From: G965199725 sp965199725 | GTDB taxonomy: Bacteria; Pseudomonadota; Gammaproteobacteria; Nitrosococcales; Methylophagaceae | Assembly: GCA_965199725.1 (NCBI GenBank) | Contig: OZ241321.1 | Location: 124,001 to 188,000, forward strand | Direction: 5' to 3' | Length of the DNA stretch: 64,000 nt | Part shown: positions 1-8,533 of the stretch, in pieces | How positions within the stretch are numbered: position 1 is the stretch's first letter | Layout of the letters: every line of letters starts with the position of its first letter | The notes under the pieces: model-generated | The model's input: the letters and a program-made list of their open reading frames with translations, nothing else | What the model was told of the DNA's origin: nothing | Database searches by the model: none | Position numbers and translations under genes: made by a program

Positions 1-98
1 AGATAAAGCAACAGAATAGCAATAGCAATCATTACAGCCTGACTTAGCGTTATCTGAAATAGCCCAGTGCTATGCCACAGATGCAATAAATAGTCCAT
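1..98 (-). CDS. oadB: Oxaloacetate decarboxylase beta subunit, N-terminus only (cut by window edge)
   Basis: The reading frame starts with ATG at 98-96 on the minus strand and runs off the left edge. The visible 32 or so residues begin MDYLLHLWHSTG and continue into a hydrophobic segment, as expected for the start of the Na+-translocating membrane subunit OadB. A good ribosome binding site (AAAGGA) lies just upstream, and the start is 9 bp beyond the oadA stop. Position directly after oadG and oadA, the standard G-A-B order, makes the call. Beta is the subunit that couples decarboxylation to sodium export. Most of the gene is outside the window, so its integrity cannot be judged. Confidence 0.85.
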   Translation of the reverse strand, partial: MDYLLHLWHSTGLFQITLSQAVMIAIAILLLY

Positions 99-107
99 GT
101 TTTTCCT

Positions 108-1877
108 TTATGCTATTGATAGTAGTACATCCCCGACTTTAACAGTGTCACCTTGCTGCACAGAGATAGCAGAAACCACGCCTGATTTGTCAGCAATAAT
201 TTGTGTTTCCATTTTCATTGCTTCCAGTATGATAAGTAAGTCACCTTCCTGCACGGTCTGTCCAGCTGTGACTGCAATTTGCCAAACGGTGCCTGCCAAC
301 GGGGCACTGATGGGGTTATCCCCATGATTTGCTACTGCGTCTACTGATCTTTCAGTCACGGGCGCTATATCGCTGACATCACCACCTTTGCTTATCTGTG
401 TTATATAGCGCTGGCCGTTAACAGTAATGGTATATGTCTCTTCATCACTATCTATTAAGTTTGTAGCTGGCGCCACGCTTGGCGTAGGTTCAAAAGCATC
501 CGGATTATCACGATTTTTTAAGAACTGTAAGCCAATCTGGGCAAATAACGTATAAGTTAATACATCATCAATTTCATGCTCGCCAGATCCAAGCTGAAAA
601 TTATCATCTTCAGCAAGCTGACGTAATTTAGTAGTCAGGTTATCTATTTCTGGATCAAGCAAATCTGCAGGACGACAGCGAATCATATCCTTGCCATTTA
701 ATACCCGTTGTTGCAATTTTTCATCAAATGCAGCAGGGGCCTCGCCATATTCACCCTTCAGTATGCCTTCTGTTTCCGTTGTGATCCTTTTATAGCGCTC
801 GCCAGCAAGCACATTGAGTACTGCCTGAGTGCCGACTATCTGTGATGTGGGCGTTACCAGCGGAATATAACCTAAATCTTTGCGCACCCGAGGAATTTCA
901 GCAAGCACATCGGCAAAACGATCCTGCGCACCCTGTTCGCGTAGCTGATTTTCCATATTGGTGAGCATTCCGCCTGGCACTTGTGCGATAAGGATGCGTG
1001 GATCAATGCCCTTTAATGAACCTTCCCAGCGCATATATTTTTTCCGTACTTCACGAAAATAATCAGCAATTTCCTGCAGCAGATCAATATCGAGACCCGT
1101 ATCATATTCGCTGCCAGCAAAAATAGATACAATCGTTTCAGTAGGTGAGTGACCATAGGTCATTGACATAGAGGAAATCGCAGTATCAACGGTGTCAATA
1201 CCAGCTTCAACACACTTTATAATAGTAGCCGTTGATAATCCAGTGGTTGCATGGGCATGTAATTGCACTGGAATAGTAATATTTTTTTTCAGGCTGGTGA
1301 TGAGATCATAGGCAGAATAAGGCTGAAGCAGACCAGCCATATCTTTAATACACAAAGAATGCGCACCCATCGCTTCAATACGTTTTGCCAAATTAGTCCA
1401 AGTATCAATATTGTGTACCGGGCTTAATGTATAGGCGATAGTGCCCTGTGCGTGTCGGTCATTTTCGCGCACTGCTTTGATGGCAGTTTCCATGTTACGA
1501 CAATCATTCATTGCATCAAACACACGGAACACATCAACACCATTTCTAGCTGCGCGTTCAACAAATTTTGTTACCACATCATCAGCATAATGACGATAGC
1601 CCAGCAAGTTTTGCCCGCGTAGTAGCATTTGCTGAGGTGTATTGGGCATCACTGCCTTCAAGCTACGGATGCGATGCCAAGGGTCTTCACCCAAATAGCG
1701 AATACATGCATCAAATGTGGCGCCGCCCCAGGTTTCAACAGACCAAAACCCAACCCGATCAATTTTCTCGGCTATTGGCAACATATCATCAAGACGAAGA
1801 CGGGTTGCAAATAGTGACTGATGGGCATCACGAAGGACAACATCAGTAATGTTAAGGTTTTTTTTTGCTTTACTCAT
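108..1877 (-). CDS. oadA: Oxaloacetate decarboxylase alpha subunit (biotin-dependent)
   Basis: This is the cytoplasmic carboxyltransferase subunit of the Na+-pumping oxaloacetate decarboxylase. It moves CO2 from oxaloacetate to biotin, and OadB then decarboxylates carboxybiotin and exports Na+. The 589 residues show the N-terminal carboxyltransferase barrel (RDAHQSLFATR near residues 16-26), a conserved middle domain, a short linker and a C-terminal biotinyl domain with EAMKMET, the biotinylated lysine being about residue 555. Length is normal for the family. It lies 18 bp after oadG and 9 bp before oadB, so the three are one operon. A pyruvate carboxylase B subunit would look similar, but the flanking oadG and oadB decide. 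Confidence 0.95.
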   Translation of the reverse strand: MSKAKKNLNITDVVLRDAHQSLFATRLRLDDMLPIAEKIDRVGFWSVETWGGATFDACIRYLGEDPWHRIRSLKAVMPNTPQQMLLRGQNLLGYRHYADDVVTKFVERAARNGVDVFRVFDAMNDCRNMETAIKAVRENDRHAQGTIAYTLSPVHNIDTWTNLAKRIEAMGAHSLCIKDMAGLLQPYSAYDLITSLKKNITIPVQLHAHATTGLSTATIIKCVEAGIDTVDTAISSMSMTYGHSPTETIVSIFAGSEYDTGLDIDLLQEIADYFREVRKKYMRWEGSLKGIDPRILIAQVPGGMLTNMENQLREQGAQDRFADVLAEIPRVRKDLGYIPLVTPTSQIVGTQAVLNVLAGERYKRITTETEGILKGEYGEAPAAFDEKLQQRVLNGKDMIRCRPADLLDPEIDNLTTKLRQLAEDDNFQLGSGEHEIDDVLTYTLFAQIGLQFLKNRDNPDAFEPTPSVAPATNLIDSDEETYTITVNGQRYITQISKGGDVSDIAPVTERSVDAVANHGDNPISAPLAGTVWQIAVTAGQTVQEGDLLIILEAMKMETQIIADKSGVVSAISVQQGDTVKVGDVLLSIA

Positions 1878-1895
1878 AATATTGCAATCGGTTTA

Positions 1896-2150
1896 TCAGC
1901 GGTGTGACCGGTATTTGTGCACAGCCGCAGACAGAACAGATAGTAATGTTTTATTAGCAGTCATGGCATGGGAAACAACTGCTGTTGGCGAAGGTACACC
2001 ACTTTCAGGAATAGCACCAACGTTTTTTTCATATTGCCTGATTAGCCTAGACATCAAATGAGTCACGATAACAAGTGATGTCAAAAAAATAAATACAAAA
2101 CCCATGCCAACTAGCATCAGTGCCAACCCTTCGCTCATTAAAGACGTCAT
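1896..2150 (-). CDS. oadG: Oxaloacetate decarboxylase gamma subunit
   Basis: This 84-residue protein has a single N-terminal membrane helix (about residues 8-32) followed by a polar tail that ends in a His/Lys/Arg-rich stretch. OadG anchors the alpha subunit to the membrane beta subunit and helps to assemble the complex. The start ATG has AAAGGA five bases upstream. It is the first gene of the minus-strand oadGAB operon. Sequence alone is weakly diagnostic for such small proteins, but the opening residues and the position before oadA make the call firm. Confidence 0.88.
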   Translation of the reverse strand: MTSLMSEGLALMLVGMGFVFIFLTSLVIVTHLMSRLIRQYEKNVGAIPESGVPSPTAVVSHAMTANKTLLSVLSAAVHKYRSHR

Positions 2151-2299
2151 TATATGTCCTTTGTAAATTCATTAATGAATATTAATTATAGCATCATTTT
2201 TGCAACAACAAGCAGAGTTTCAGGGGGTGAAAACGACCAGGCGAAAGCTAGAAAAAGCTAAATAGACAATGACTTTTTAACTGTCAGCATTAGCATAAC

Positions 2300-2327
2300 A
2301 AAAAGCCCGCATTCAAGCGGGCTTTTT
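2300..2327 (-). terminator. Rho-independent terminator of the minus-strand pilin gene
   Basis: A perfect 10-bp inverted repeat (AAAAGCCCGC / GCGGGCTTTT) flanks a 6-nt loop, about 30 bp beyond the pilin stop. Read on the minus strand it ends in a run of T. It separates pilin transcription from oadGAB, whose start is about 150 bp further on. Confidence 0.85.
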
Positions 2328-2358
2328 AAGGGATAGCTTATGACGAACTTTTAAGTTA

Positions 2359-2790
2359 TCAGCATATACCACCTGTTTTACAGTTACCTGATATTGCCCA
2401 AGTGACTCGCTTATTAGCCAACGTTGGTGTCAGGACATAGGTAGCCGAAGAACCGCTGACTTTTATATCTTTAGCTGTAGCACTGATAACACCATCATTA
2501 CCAATAAGAACGCTGGCGACCCTGCCTGATGCAGTTGTCTGCTGTGATGCGCTAACGCTTGCATCAGAAGCGGCACTGCAAGCAGTACCGGACACTGTGC
2601 CCTTAGTCATCGCGCATATTTCAACAGCTGATTTGGCAGAAGAGGTGGCTAATATTACCTCAGAAAAATTAGCTTTGTCTGAATACTGCTGATAGGCAGG
2701 TAATGCGATCGTGGCGAGTACGCCAATAATGGCGATAACGATCAATAGTTCAATTAGGGTAAAACCCCGTTGCTGGGCTACTTGCTCCAT
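2359..2790 (-). CDS. pilA: Type IV pilin (PilA-like major pilin candidate)
   Basis: This is a 143-residue type IV prepilin. A short positively charged leader ends in Gly9, then the mature protein starts FTLIELLIVIAIIGVLA. That is the prepilin peptidase PilD site, N-methylated Phe1, Glu5 and the hydrophobic N-terminal helix. The C-terminal half has a Cys pair (NCKTGGIC), which would form the disulfide-bounded D-region. AAGGAT lies upstream of the ATG. The gene stands alone with its own sigma-54 type promoter and terminator. Its N-terminus, including KANFSEVILAT, is nearly identical to that of the pilin starting at 42774, 40 kb away, so it is one of three related pilins here. Which is the major pilin cannot be told from sequence. 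Confidence 0.92.
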   Translation of the reverse strand: MEQVAQQRGFTLIELLIVIAIIGVLATIALPAYQQYSDKANFSEVILATSSAKSAVEICAMTKGTVSGTACSAASDASVSASQQTTASGRVASVLIGNDGVISATAKDIKVSGSSATYVLTPTLANKRVTWAISGNCKTGGIC

Positions 2791-2842
2791 AATTATTATC
2801 CTTTTAATTTTTGATTAGGCACATGCCTCAAGCTAAATGTTT

Positions 2843-2858
2843 AGCAAACATCATGCCA
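2843..2858 (-). promoter_or_regulatory. Sigma-54 (-24/-12) promoter of the pilin gene
   Basis: On the minus strand the sequence reads TGGCAT, five bases, TTGCT. This matches the sigma-54 consensus TGGCAC-N5-TTGC(A/T) with exact spacing. It lies 50-70 bp upstream of the pilin ATG. Pilin genes of many gammaproteobacteria are driven by sigma-54 with PilS/PilR, and the other pilin locus in this window has the same arrangement. Confidence 0.75.
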
Positions 2859-2925
2859 TAATTTAACTAATTGTATTATAAAGATTTTTTAGTCCTGTTT
2901 TGTTTAAAAATAAAGCTATGCTATC

Positions 2926-2958
2926 GGCATAAAGTGACGCTTAGCGTCACTTTATGCC
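2926..2958 (-). terminator. Terminator hairpin after yceI
   Basis: A perfect 15-bp stem (GGCATAAAGTGACGC and its complement) closes on a 3-nt loop, 8 bp beyond the stop of the YceI gene. It is followed on the minus strand by AT-rich sequence with several T residues. The T tract is interrupted, so intrinsic termination is likely but not certain. Confidence 0.6.
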
Positions 2959-2965
2959 TATGATA

Positions 2966-3535
2966 CTATTGTCTAATCCCCTCAATAGCGAGAATAATTT
3001 CAACTTCTCTTGAGGCAGGCTTTGCATTAGGCCAGACACCAAAATCAGCAAGCGTTAGCCTGGTGACCCCTTCAAAACCAATGCGATAGCCACCCCATGG
3101 ATCTTTGCCTTCATTAATATAATTCACATTGATGGTAATAGGTTTGGTCACACCACGTAAAGTGAAGTCACCCGTTAAAATTGCCGAGCCGTCACCATTT
3201 TGAATAAAACTGGTGCTGACAAATGTTGATTTGGGAAATTTCTTTACATAAAGAAATTTTTTGCCACGCAAATGCTTATCACGTTCAGCATGATTACTAT
3301 CGATACTAGCAGGATTGATGTTAACAATTATTTTGGTAGCGGCTGGGTTAGCCTTGTCATAAGTAAACTTGCCATCAAAATCATTAAACCGACCGTATAG
3401 CCAGCTATAACCGAGATGGGAAATTTTAAATCCTATGTAGGCATGTTGGCCTTTTTTATCAATAATGTAGTCATCAGCAACAGCATGAGTAGTAATCACT
3501 ATTAATGCCATAAAAAATAACGATAGTATTTTCAT
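2966..3535 (-). CDS. yceI: YceI family periplasmic protein
   Basis: This is a secreted YceI-like protein of 189 residues. YceI folds as a lipocalin-like beta barrel that binds isoprenoid or similar amphiphilic ligands; its physiological role is poorly known. A signal peptide covers about residues 1-21 (MKILSLFFMALIVITTHAVA). The body has the family signatures GQHAYIGFKISHLGYSW and GDFTLRGVTKPI. I place the start at 3535 because GGAGA lies six bases upstream and the signal peptide begins there. A longer frame from 3574 would add 13 residues overlapping the upstream stop. It follows a cytochrome b561 gene by 38 bp, a frequent pairing. Confidence 0.9.
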   Translation of the reverse strand: MKILSLFFMALIVITTHAVADDYIIDKKGQHAYIGFKISHLGYSWLYGRFNDFDGKFTYDKANPAATKIIVNINPASIDSNHAERDKHLRGKKFLYVKKFPKSTFVSTSFIQNGDGSAILTGDFTLRGVTKPITINVNYINEGKDPWGGYRIGFEGVTRLTLADFGVWPNAKPASREVEIILAIEGIRQ

Positions 3536-3573
3536 ATTTCTCTCCTGATTTTTAAGGATAACAAAGGGTAACA

Positions 3574-4125
3574 TTATTGAGATTTTCCTAGCATACGCAT
3601 CAGCGTTACATCACCATCAATAAAGTGATGTTTTATTGCTGCAGAGACATGCAACAGTAACAACAGCATTAACGTATTGGCACTAATCCTATGAATATCT
3701 CCAGCCAGATCAACCTGAATTTCACTCAATTTTGCTATAGCTGGAATATAAACACCAGAAAACATTTCTATGCCCACACCTTTTGCGGTACCAATAAAAT
3801 AACCACTAATACAGATAGTAAGCAATAACAGATAAAATGACAAGTGAGTTAATTTAGCCAGTTTGGCCTCCCAAATCTGATAGCTGATTAAGGGCGTTGG
3901 GCTGATACTACTCATCTTTAATATTATTCTAAAAGTTAATAACAGGAACAGATTAAGACCAACACTTTTATGCCACCAAGGTGCTGTGTGGTACCAAGTG
4001 TCATAATAATTTAACTCTACCATGTAATCGCCGAGAAAAAAAAGGCTGATAATCATAACAGCCATCAGCCAGTGCAACAAAATAGTCAATAAACCATAAC
4101 CCGAAAGACTGTTTAATAGCTTCAT
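3574..4125 (-). CDS. cybB: Cytochrome b561 (di-heme b-type membrane cytochrome)
   Basis: This 183-residue membrane protein has four predicted helices and histidines placed as in the bacterial b561 family (LLHWLMA in helix 1, HKSVGLNLF in helix 2, and His residues near the IHRISAN and LLLHVSAAIKHHF stretches). Such proteins pass electrons between the quinone pool and periplasmic acceptors or superoxide. It is the first gene of a two-gene unit with yceI. The exact electron partner is unknown. Upstream sequence has no strong ribosome binding site. Confidence 0.88.
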   Translation of the reverse strand: MKLLNSLSGYGLLTILLHWLMAVMIISLFFLGDYMVELNYYDTWYHTAPWWHKSVGLNLFLLLTFRIILKMSSISPTPLISYQIWEAKLAKLTHLSFYLLLLTICISGYFIGTAKGVGIEMFSGVYIPAIAKLSEIQVDLAGDIHRISANTLMLLLLLHVSAAIKHHFIDGDVTLMRMLGKSQ

Positions 4126-4247
4126 CTTTATGCTCGGGCGATCATGTTGAATTTAACAACACTATTATCTTTACCTGTCACCCTTAACGATGGCTCCATA
4201 TTTGTTGCTTGCCAGTTTGCTATCGTAAACTACTATACTAAAATCTG

Positions 4248-4823
4248 TCAATCAACATGGGATTTTTCAGCATCTATTTTTGACTGATATAAAAGTAGTA
4301 GCATGCAATGAAAGACACCAGCAATGCTGACATAAAATGCCACTGCTGCCAGATAGTCAGGAAAATAGGTGCTGAAACGCTGGCTATATTCAGCCCATGT
4401 TGGTGCAGGAAAGACGCCAGAGAAAAAATAAAAACCACCCCCAGAAAACAGGGTGTAAATTGCCGTAGCAACAACAACAGCCATTGTCAGTCTTGGTAAT
4501 GTGCGCCAATTAAATTGGTGGTGCTTGGCATACCAATTGCCAGCAAGCCAAAGTGAACCATAAGCGGGTAATAACATAGCATATGCAGGTGTCACGCAGG
4601 CACTGCTAACACCGCCAAAGGTAATAGCAATGTAGTCAAGCAATGCTGCTGTTAATAGCAGCAGGAGAAACATCAGCTTGCTGGTGATATAAAAGCCGGC
4701 AAGTAAAAACACTGCTGCAGATGCACTGGGTAGATAGTTGACAGCAGAAAAATGATGCCCGCGTGTTAGCGCCATTAAGGTAACAAGCAGCATGCCAATA
4801 AACCATTGATGCGTTTTTACCAC
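4248..4823 (-). CDS. btuN: B12-linked membrane protein, BtuN-like
   Basis: This membrane protein of about 191 residues (five or six hydrophobic segments) carries the N-terminal pattern LMALTRGHHFSAVNYLPSAS. I recognise that from the gammaproteobacterial family called BtuN, an optional component of B12 uptake found beside btuB. It lies divergent to btuB, which supports the link. No transport function is proven for the family. I prefer the GTG at 4823, which has GGAG eleven bases upstream; an ATG at 4901 would add 26 residues that do not look like family sequence. Confidence in the exact name is moderate. Confidence 0.6.
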   Translation of the reverse strand: MVKTHQWFIGMLLVTLMALTRGHHFSAVNYLPSASAAVFLLAGFYITSKLMFLLLLLTAALLDYIAITFGGVSSACVTPAYAMLLPAYGSLWLAGNWYAKHHQFNWRTLPRLTMAVVVATAIYTLFSGGGFYFFSGVFPAPTWAEYSQRFSTYFPDYLAAVAFYVSIAGVFHCMLLLLYQSKIDAEKSHVD

Positions 4824-5366
4824 AACTATCTGGACTCCGTAAGGTTCTGCAACAACCAGTCGGTACACTGAAAAAATTATTAAATCAGTATTTACTGACA
4901 ACTTTTAAAGTACCATTTAAGGCAGCTGCGCCAAACTAGCTTTTTAAAGGCTTGCAATTTAAGACAATGAAATTATAGTAAAAGTAAGGCTATATTGTCA
5001 ATGTTTGAACTAGCCTTTGACAACATGTCATGTTATGGCAATGTTGCTTACTAATGTTAGTGTTTGTGATGAATGAAAATAGCAACTGACTTGTATATGT
5101 GGTTGTCCTATTAAAATAGCAATAGGAAGTTTTCCTTTAGATATCAGGATAAATTGCTCATCTGCGTATTAGCTCTAAATGTTTATCATGATGCGGTACT
5201 CCAAAGCTAAAGATTACTGTTTTCTAAACGATAATAGTTGCTGCTCTGGTCATCTTTTCTCTTCCCAGATGACAGCGATTGAAAGAGATCATGTGGTGAG
5301 TACATATTTTTTATGTCTGAAAGTATTTACAAACAACTTTATTTATTAGGAAATAGGAAATTTAAA
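4824..5366. other. Regulatory intergenic region between btuN-like gene and btuB
   Basis: This roughly 540-bp non-coding stretch between divergent genes should hold both promoters. Visible elements are a perfect dyad AACATGTCATGTT at 5022-5034 that overlaps a TTGACA (5017-5022), and an imperfect hairpin CTGgTCATCT / AGATGACAG at 5246-5275. I looked for the cobalamin riboswitch landmarks (the B12 box AGCCAGGAGACCTGCC and the GCCACTG/GGGAAGG core) and did not find them on the plus strand. A GGGAAG lies on the minus strand within the hairpin, without the rest of the motif. Confidence 0.4.
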
Positions 5367-7226
5367 ATGAAAGATACTGAAAAGAACACATCGCTTATAC
5401 CTATACACTTTTGCCTGATCTCAATCCTAATTGCAGTTTATGCCTTACCTGTCAGCGCGCACGATCCGTTTACAGCAATGACGGTAACGGCTAACCGCGC
5501 ATCTGTTAGTGATTCGCTGGCACCAGCAACGGTCATCACCCGTGCTGATATTGAGCGTTTACAAATTAATGACTTGCCGACGTTGCTATCAAAACAGCCG
5601 GGTATTGATTTGGTCCAATATGGTGGGTCCGGGAAATTAAGCAGTATTTTCATACGGGGTACTAATTCTAATCATGTTTTAGTTCTTGTCGATGGTGTCA
5701 AATGGCACGCGGCTTCTGCAGGCAGCCCATCATTCCAACATTTTCCAGTTGCACAAATTGAACGAATTGAGATTGTCCGGGGGTCACGCTCAGCGCTATA
5801 CGGGGCTGAAGCTGTTGGCGGCGTTATTCATATTTTTACCCGCCAGGGTCGCCAAGGTTTACACCCTTATACTAGTGTTGCCTATGGCACACATGACAGT
5901 AAAAGAGCAACGATTGGTGTCAGTGGCGGGAATGCATTAACCAGCTATAATATCAGCGTTAATCATCAAAAAACTAAAGGCATTAGTGCGCGTGACAAGA
6001 ATAACCCTGATCGTGATGGCTACCGCAATAACAGCATTTCAGCGACGATAAAACATCAGCTAAATAATCTTACGCTGAACGGTCGCTTCCTTCGAGCAGA
6101 AGGGTTTAATGAATTCGACTCAGTCACGTTTACAGGTGGTTCAGCACCGTCATTTACTGATGATTCAGTTCAGCAGGTTATTAGTACACAAGCTGATCTT
6201 TTAATAAACGATGCTTGGTCAGCGGAACTTTTACTGGGAGAATCGCGCGATCAGCAAAAATATTTTGTAGACCGTAAAATGACAGGTATGTCTAATACTC
6301 ACCATCGTTTTGCTAATATAACTAATAGGTTTGTAATTGCATCTAATCAAACTATCAATATAGGATTGGATTACACTATTGATGATATAGATAGTAGAAC
6401 AAAGTACAGAAAGAAATCGCGTAATAATAAAGCAGCATTTGTCAGTTGGCAGGCAAGCATTAACAAGCATAGCTGGTTATTAAGCGCCCGCCATGACAAA
6501 AACGAAGCATTTGGCACCTATAACACGGCTATTTCTGAGTGGGGTTACTGGTTAAGTGATACAACACAAATTACTGCCAATGTTGCCACCGCTTTTAAGG
6601 CTCCCTCTTTCAATGAACTTTACTGGCCACGCGACAATTGGCCGTCCCGTAAGGACGGTAAAGCTTGGTCTTCCATTAAGATTAAGCCTGAAGAAAGCAA
6701 GCAGTATCAGTTGGGCTTAAAAGGTAGCAACCAGGGAGTCAACTGGGAAATAACCATGTACCGTAATAAAATTAAAAACTTAATCAGTGGCTGGCCACCA
6801 GAAAATATTAACAAGGCAACGATTAAAGGCATGGAACTTACGTTGGCAACCATGATACAAGGATGGGATATAGTGATGAATACATCATTTTTGCAACCTA
6901 AAAATGACAAAACAGGAAAAATATTGACACGGCGAACACAGCGTCTTGCTAACTTAAACATAGATAAAACATTAGGCCAGTGGTCAATTGGCAGTAGCTG
7001 GAAGCTGCGTGATCATAGCTTCAATCAAGCCAATGAAGAGGACAAGTTGGGTGGCTATGGCTTGCTGGATTTACGCGCAAGCTACCAGGTACATAGAGAC
7101 TGGCTGGTTAAAATGAGCGTTAATAATGCACTCAATAAAGACTATGCAACCGCCAGAAGCTGGAATGGCGGTGATTACAACTCACTTGGTCGTATAGCCG
7201 TACTGGCGCTTTCTTATCAACCATAA
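5367..7226 (+). CDS. btuB: TonB-dependent outer membrane cobalamin receptor BtuB
   Basis: This outer membrane beta-barrel of about 619 residues takes up vitamin B12 with energy from TonB. In order: a signal peptide (about 1-32, ending VSA), a TonB box (MTVTAN), a plug domain (RADIERLQINDLPTLLSKQP, SSIFIRGTNSNHVLVLVDG, GSRSALYGAEAVGGVIHI), then the 22-strand barrel with the C-terminal signature LRASYQV. Length agrees with E. coli BtuB (614). I chose the ATG at 5367 because TAGGAAA precedes it and the signal peptide starts there; an upstream ATG at 5313 adds 18 unlikely residues. Specificity for B12 rather than siderophores is inferred from plug similarity and the BtuN-like neighbour. Confidence 0.85.
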   Translation: MKDTEKNTSLIPIHFCLISILIAVYALPVSAHDPFTAMTVTANRASVSDSLAPATVITRADIERLQINDLPTLLSKQPGIDLVQYGGSGKLSSIFIRGTNSNHVLVLVDGVKWHAASAGSPSFQHFPVAQIERIEIVRGSRSALYGAEAVGGVIHIFTRQGRQGLHPYTSVAYGTHDSKRATIGVSGGNALTSYNISVNHQKTKGISARDKNNPDRDGYRNNSISATIKHQLNNLTLNGRFLRAEGFNEFDSVTFTGGSAPSFTDDSVQQVISTQADLLINDAWSAELLLGESRDQQKYFVDRKMTGMSNTHHRFANITNRFVIASNQTINIGLDYTIDDIDSRTKYRKKSRNNKAAFVSWQASINKHSWLLSARHDKNEAFGTYNTAISEWGYWLSDTTQITANVATAFKAPSFNELYWPRDNWPSRKDGKAWSSIKIKPEESKQYQLGLKGSNQGVNWEITMYRNKIKNLISGWPPENINKATIKGMELTLATMIQGWDIVMNTSFLQPKNDKTGKILTRRTQRLANLNIDKTLGQWSIGSSWKLRDHSFNQANEEDKLGGYGLLDLRASYQVHRDWLVKMSVNNALNKDYATARSWNGGDYNSLGRIAVLALSYQP

Positions 7227-7304
7227 ACTCAAAGCTTGGCACTATCTCAATCTGCTGATAGCCGTTATAATTAATGTACTGATTAATGACAATGAGTTAG
7301 TTAT

Positions 7305-8393
7305 ATGTTAAATGCATCACAGATGATTGAACAGATTATTAGTGATTATTATGATGCATCTTTTGACATGACGCTGGGTGAAAGTAAAATTGATGTAGTT
7401 GTCGAGTTAAAGAACAATGCGCTGAACATTCAGTTAACGTTAGGTTTTCCTGCCAACTACATGATGAAAAGCCTGCAGACTGCATTGACAGCATTGCTTG
7501 AACAAAAAACACAGTTTACTGAAATAACAGTCGCTATTGATTGGCTGGTTACCAAACATAAGGTACAGCCCGGTATTAAATCAATAGCAGGAATTAAAAA
7601 TATCATTGCTGTTGCTTCAGGTAAGGGCGGTGTTGGCAAATCAACAACATCGATTAATTTAGCATTAGCATTATCGGCCGAGGGTGCGCGTGTTGGCATA
7701 CTTGATGCTGATATTTATGGACCTAGTCAACCGCGCATGCTAGGCATATCAGCACCGCCAGAATCAACCGATGGCAAATCAATGGAACCGCTATTACGCC
7801 ATGGGTTGCAAACCATGTCAATAGGCTTTTTAATTGATGAAGAGCAGCCAATGATTTGGCGAGGCCCAATGGTTACCCAGGCATTAGAGCAAATGCTTAA
7901 TGATACCAATTGGCGTGATCTGGATTATCTGGTAGTTGACTTGCCGCCCGGTACTGGTGATACCCAATTGACCTTATCGCAGAAAGTTCCGGTCAGTGGT
8001 GCTGTTATCGTTACTACACCACAAGATATTGCGTTGCTTGATGCTAAAAAAGCGTTAAAAATGTTTGCTAAGGTTAACGTACCAGTGCTTGGTATTATTG
8101 AAAATATGAGCACCCATATTTGCAGTCAATGCCATCACGAAGAGCCTATATTTGGCAAGGGCGGCGCCAAAAAAATGGCGCAGCAGTATGATGTTGATTT
8201 ATTAGGTAGTCTGCCACTGGATATCAGAATCAGAGAAGATGCTGACCATGGTAATCCTACTGTTATTGCTGATGGTGAGCATTCAATTTCCCGTATCTAC
8301 AGGACTATCGCGATCCGTATTGCTGCACGTCTTGCAAAGCAAGCCAAAGACTATTCATCAGTATTTCCGGATATTGTAATCAAACATGATTGA
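7305..8393 (+). CDS. mrp: Mrp/ApbC iron-sulfur cluster carrier ATPase
   Basis: This 362-residue protein is a P-loop ATPase that carries and delivers Fe-S clusters. An N-terminal MIP18-like domain spans roughly residues 1-95. The ATPase has a deviant Walker A (GKGGVGKST, residues 106-114), a switch motif DADIYGPSQPRML, PPGTGD, and the cluster-binding CxxC pair at about Cys273/Cys276. Length is typical (E. coli 369). A perfect TATAAT at 7266-7271 could be its -10, though no good -35 pairs with it. Fe-S clients in this window include class I fumarase and the CcoG-type protein. Standard order before dcd is not conserved, so no operon is claimed. Confidence 0.95.
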   Translation: MLNASQMIEQIISDYYDASFDMTLGESKIDVVVELKNNALNIQLTLGFPANYMMKSLQTALTALLEQKTQFTEITVAIDWLVTKHKVQPGIKSIAGIKNIIAVASGKGGVGKSTTSINLALALSAEGARVGILDADIYGPSQPRMLGISAPPESTDGKSMEPLLRHGLQTMSIGFLIDEEQPMIWRGPMVTQALEQMLNDTNWRDLDYLVVDLPPGTGDTQLTLSQKVPVSGAVIVTTPQDIALLDAKKALKMFAKVNVPVLGIIENMSTHICSQCHHEEPIFGKGGAKKMAQQYDVDLLGSLPLDIRIREDADHGNPTVIADGEHSISRIYRTIAIRIAARLAKQAKDYSSVFPDIVIKHD

Positions 8394-8533
8394 TGATGAA
8401 TGACATCTATGTTATTCCTCTTGCGTGCGCTGGCACACCCAAACCGAAGGTGGCGGCGGCGTGCCCAATCTGTCCCTAGCAGATTTGTCATGTTATTATG
8501 ACTATTTAAGTTTTCACGTTAAATTATTATTAT
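8394..8533. other. GC-rich intergenic island between mrp and dcd
   Basis: About 50 bp (8424-8466) is clearly richer in G+C than its surroundings, containing GGTGGCGGCGGCGTGCC, and can fold by pairing GGCACACC with GGT and GTGCC. A second small hairpin follows (AATCTG / CAGATT, 8467-8485), then an AT-rich segment before dcd. It may be a terminator region for mrp or a remnant of inserted DNA. No gene is visible. Confidence 0.3.

Noticed and set aside
4824..5366. Possible cobalamin riboswitch, suggested by GGGAAG on the minus strand near 5262
   Set aside because: The B12 box and other conserved segments are absent, and the motif lies on the strand of the btuN-like gene, about 440 nt from its start. 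A model search would be decisive.
5313..5366. btuB start at the upstream ATG
   Set aside because: The 18 extra residues do not look like a signal peptide, and the ATG at 5367 has a better ribosome binding site.
7242..7271. Sigma-70 promoter before mrp (TTGGCA and TATAAT)
   Set aside because: The spacing is 24 bp, too long for sigma-70; only the -10 element is good.
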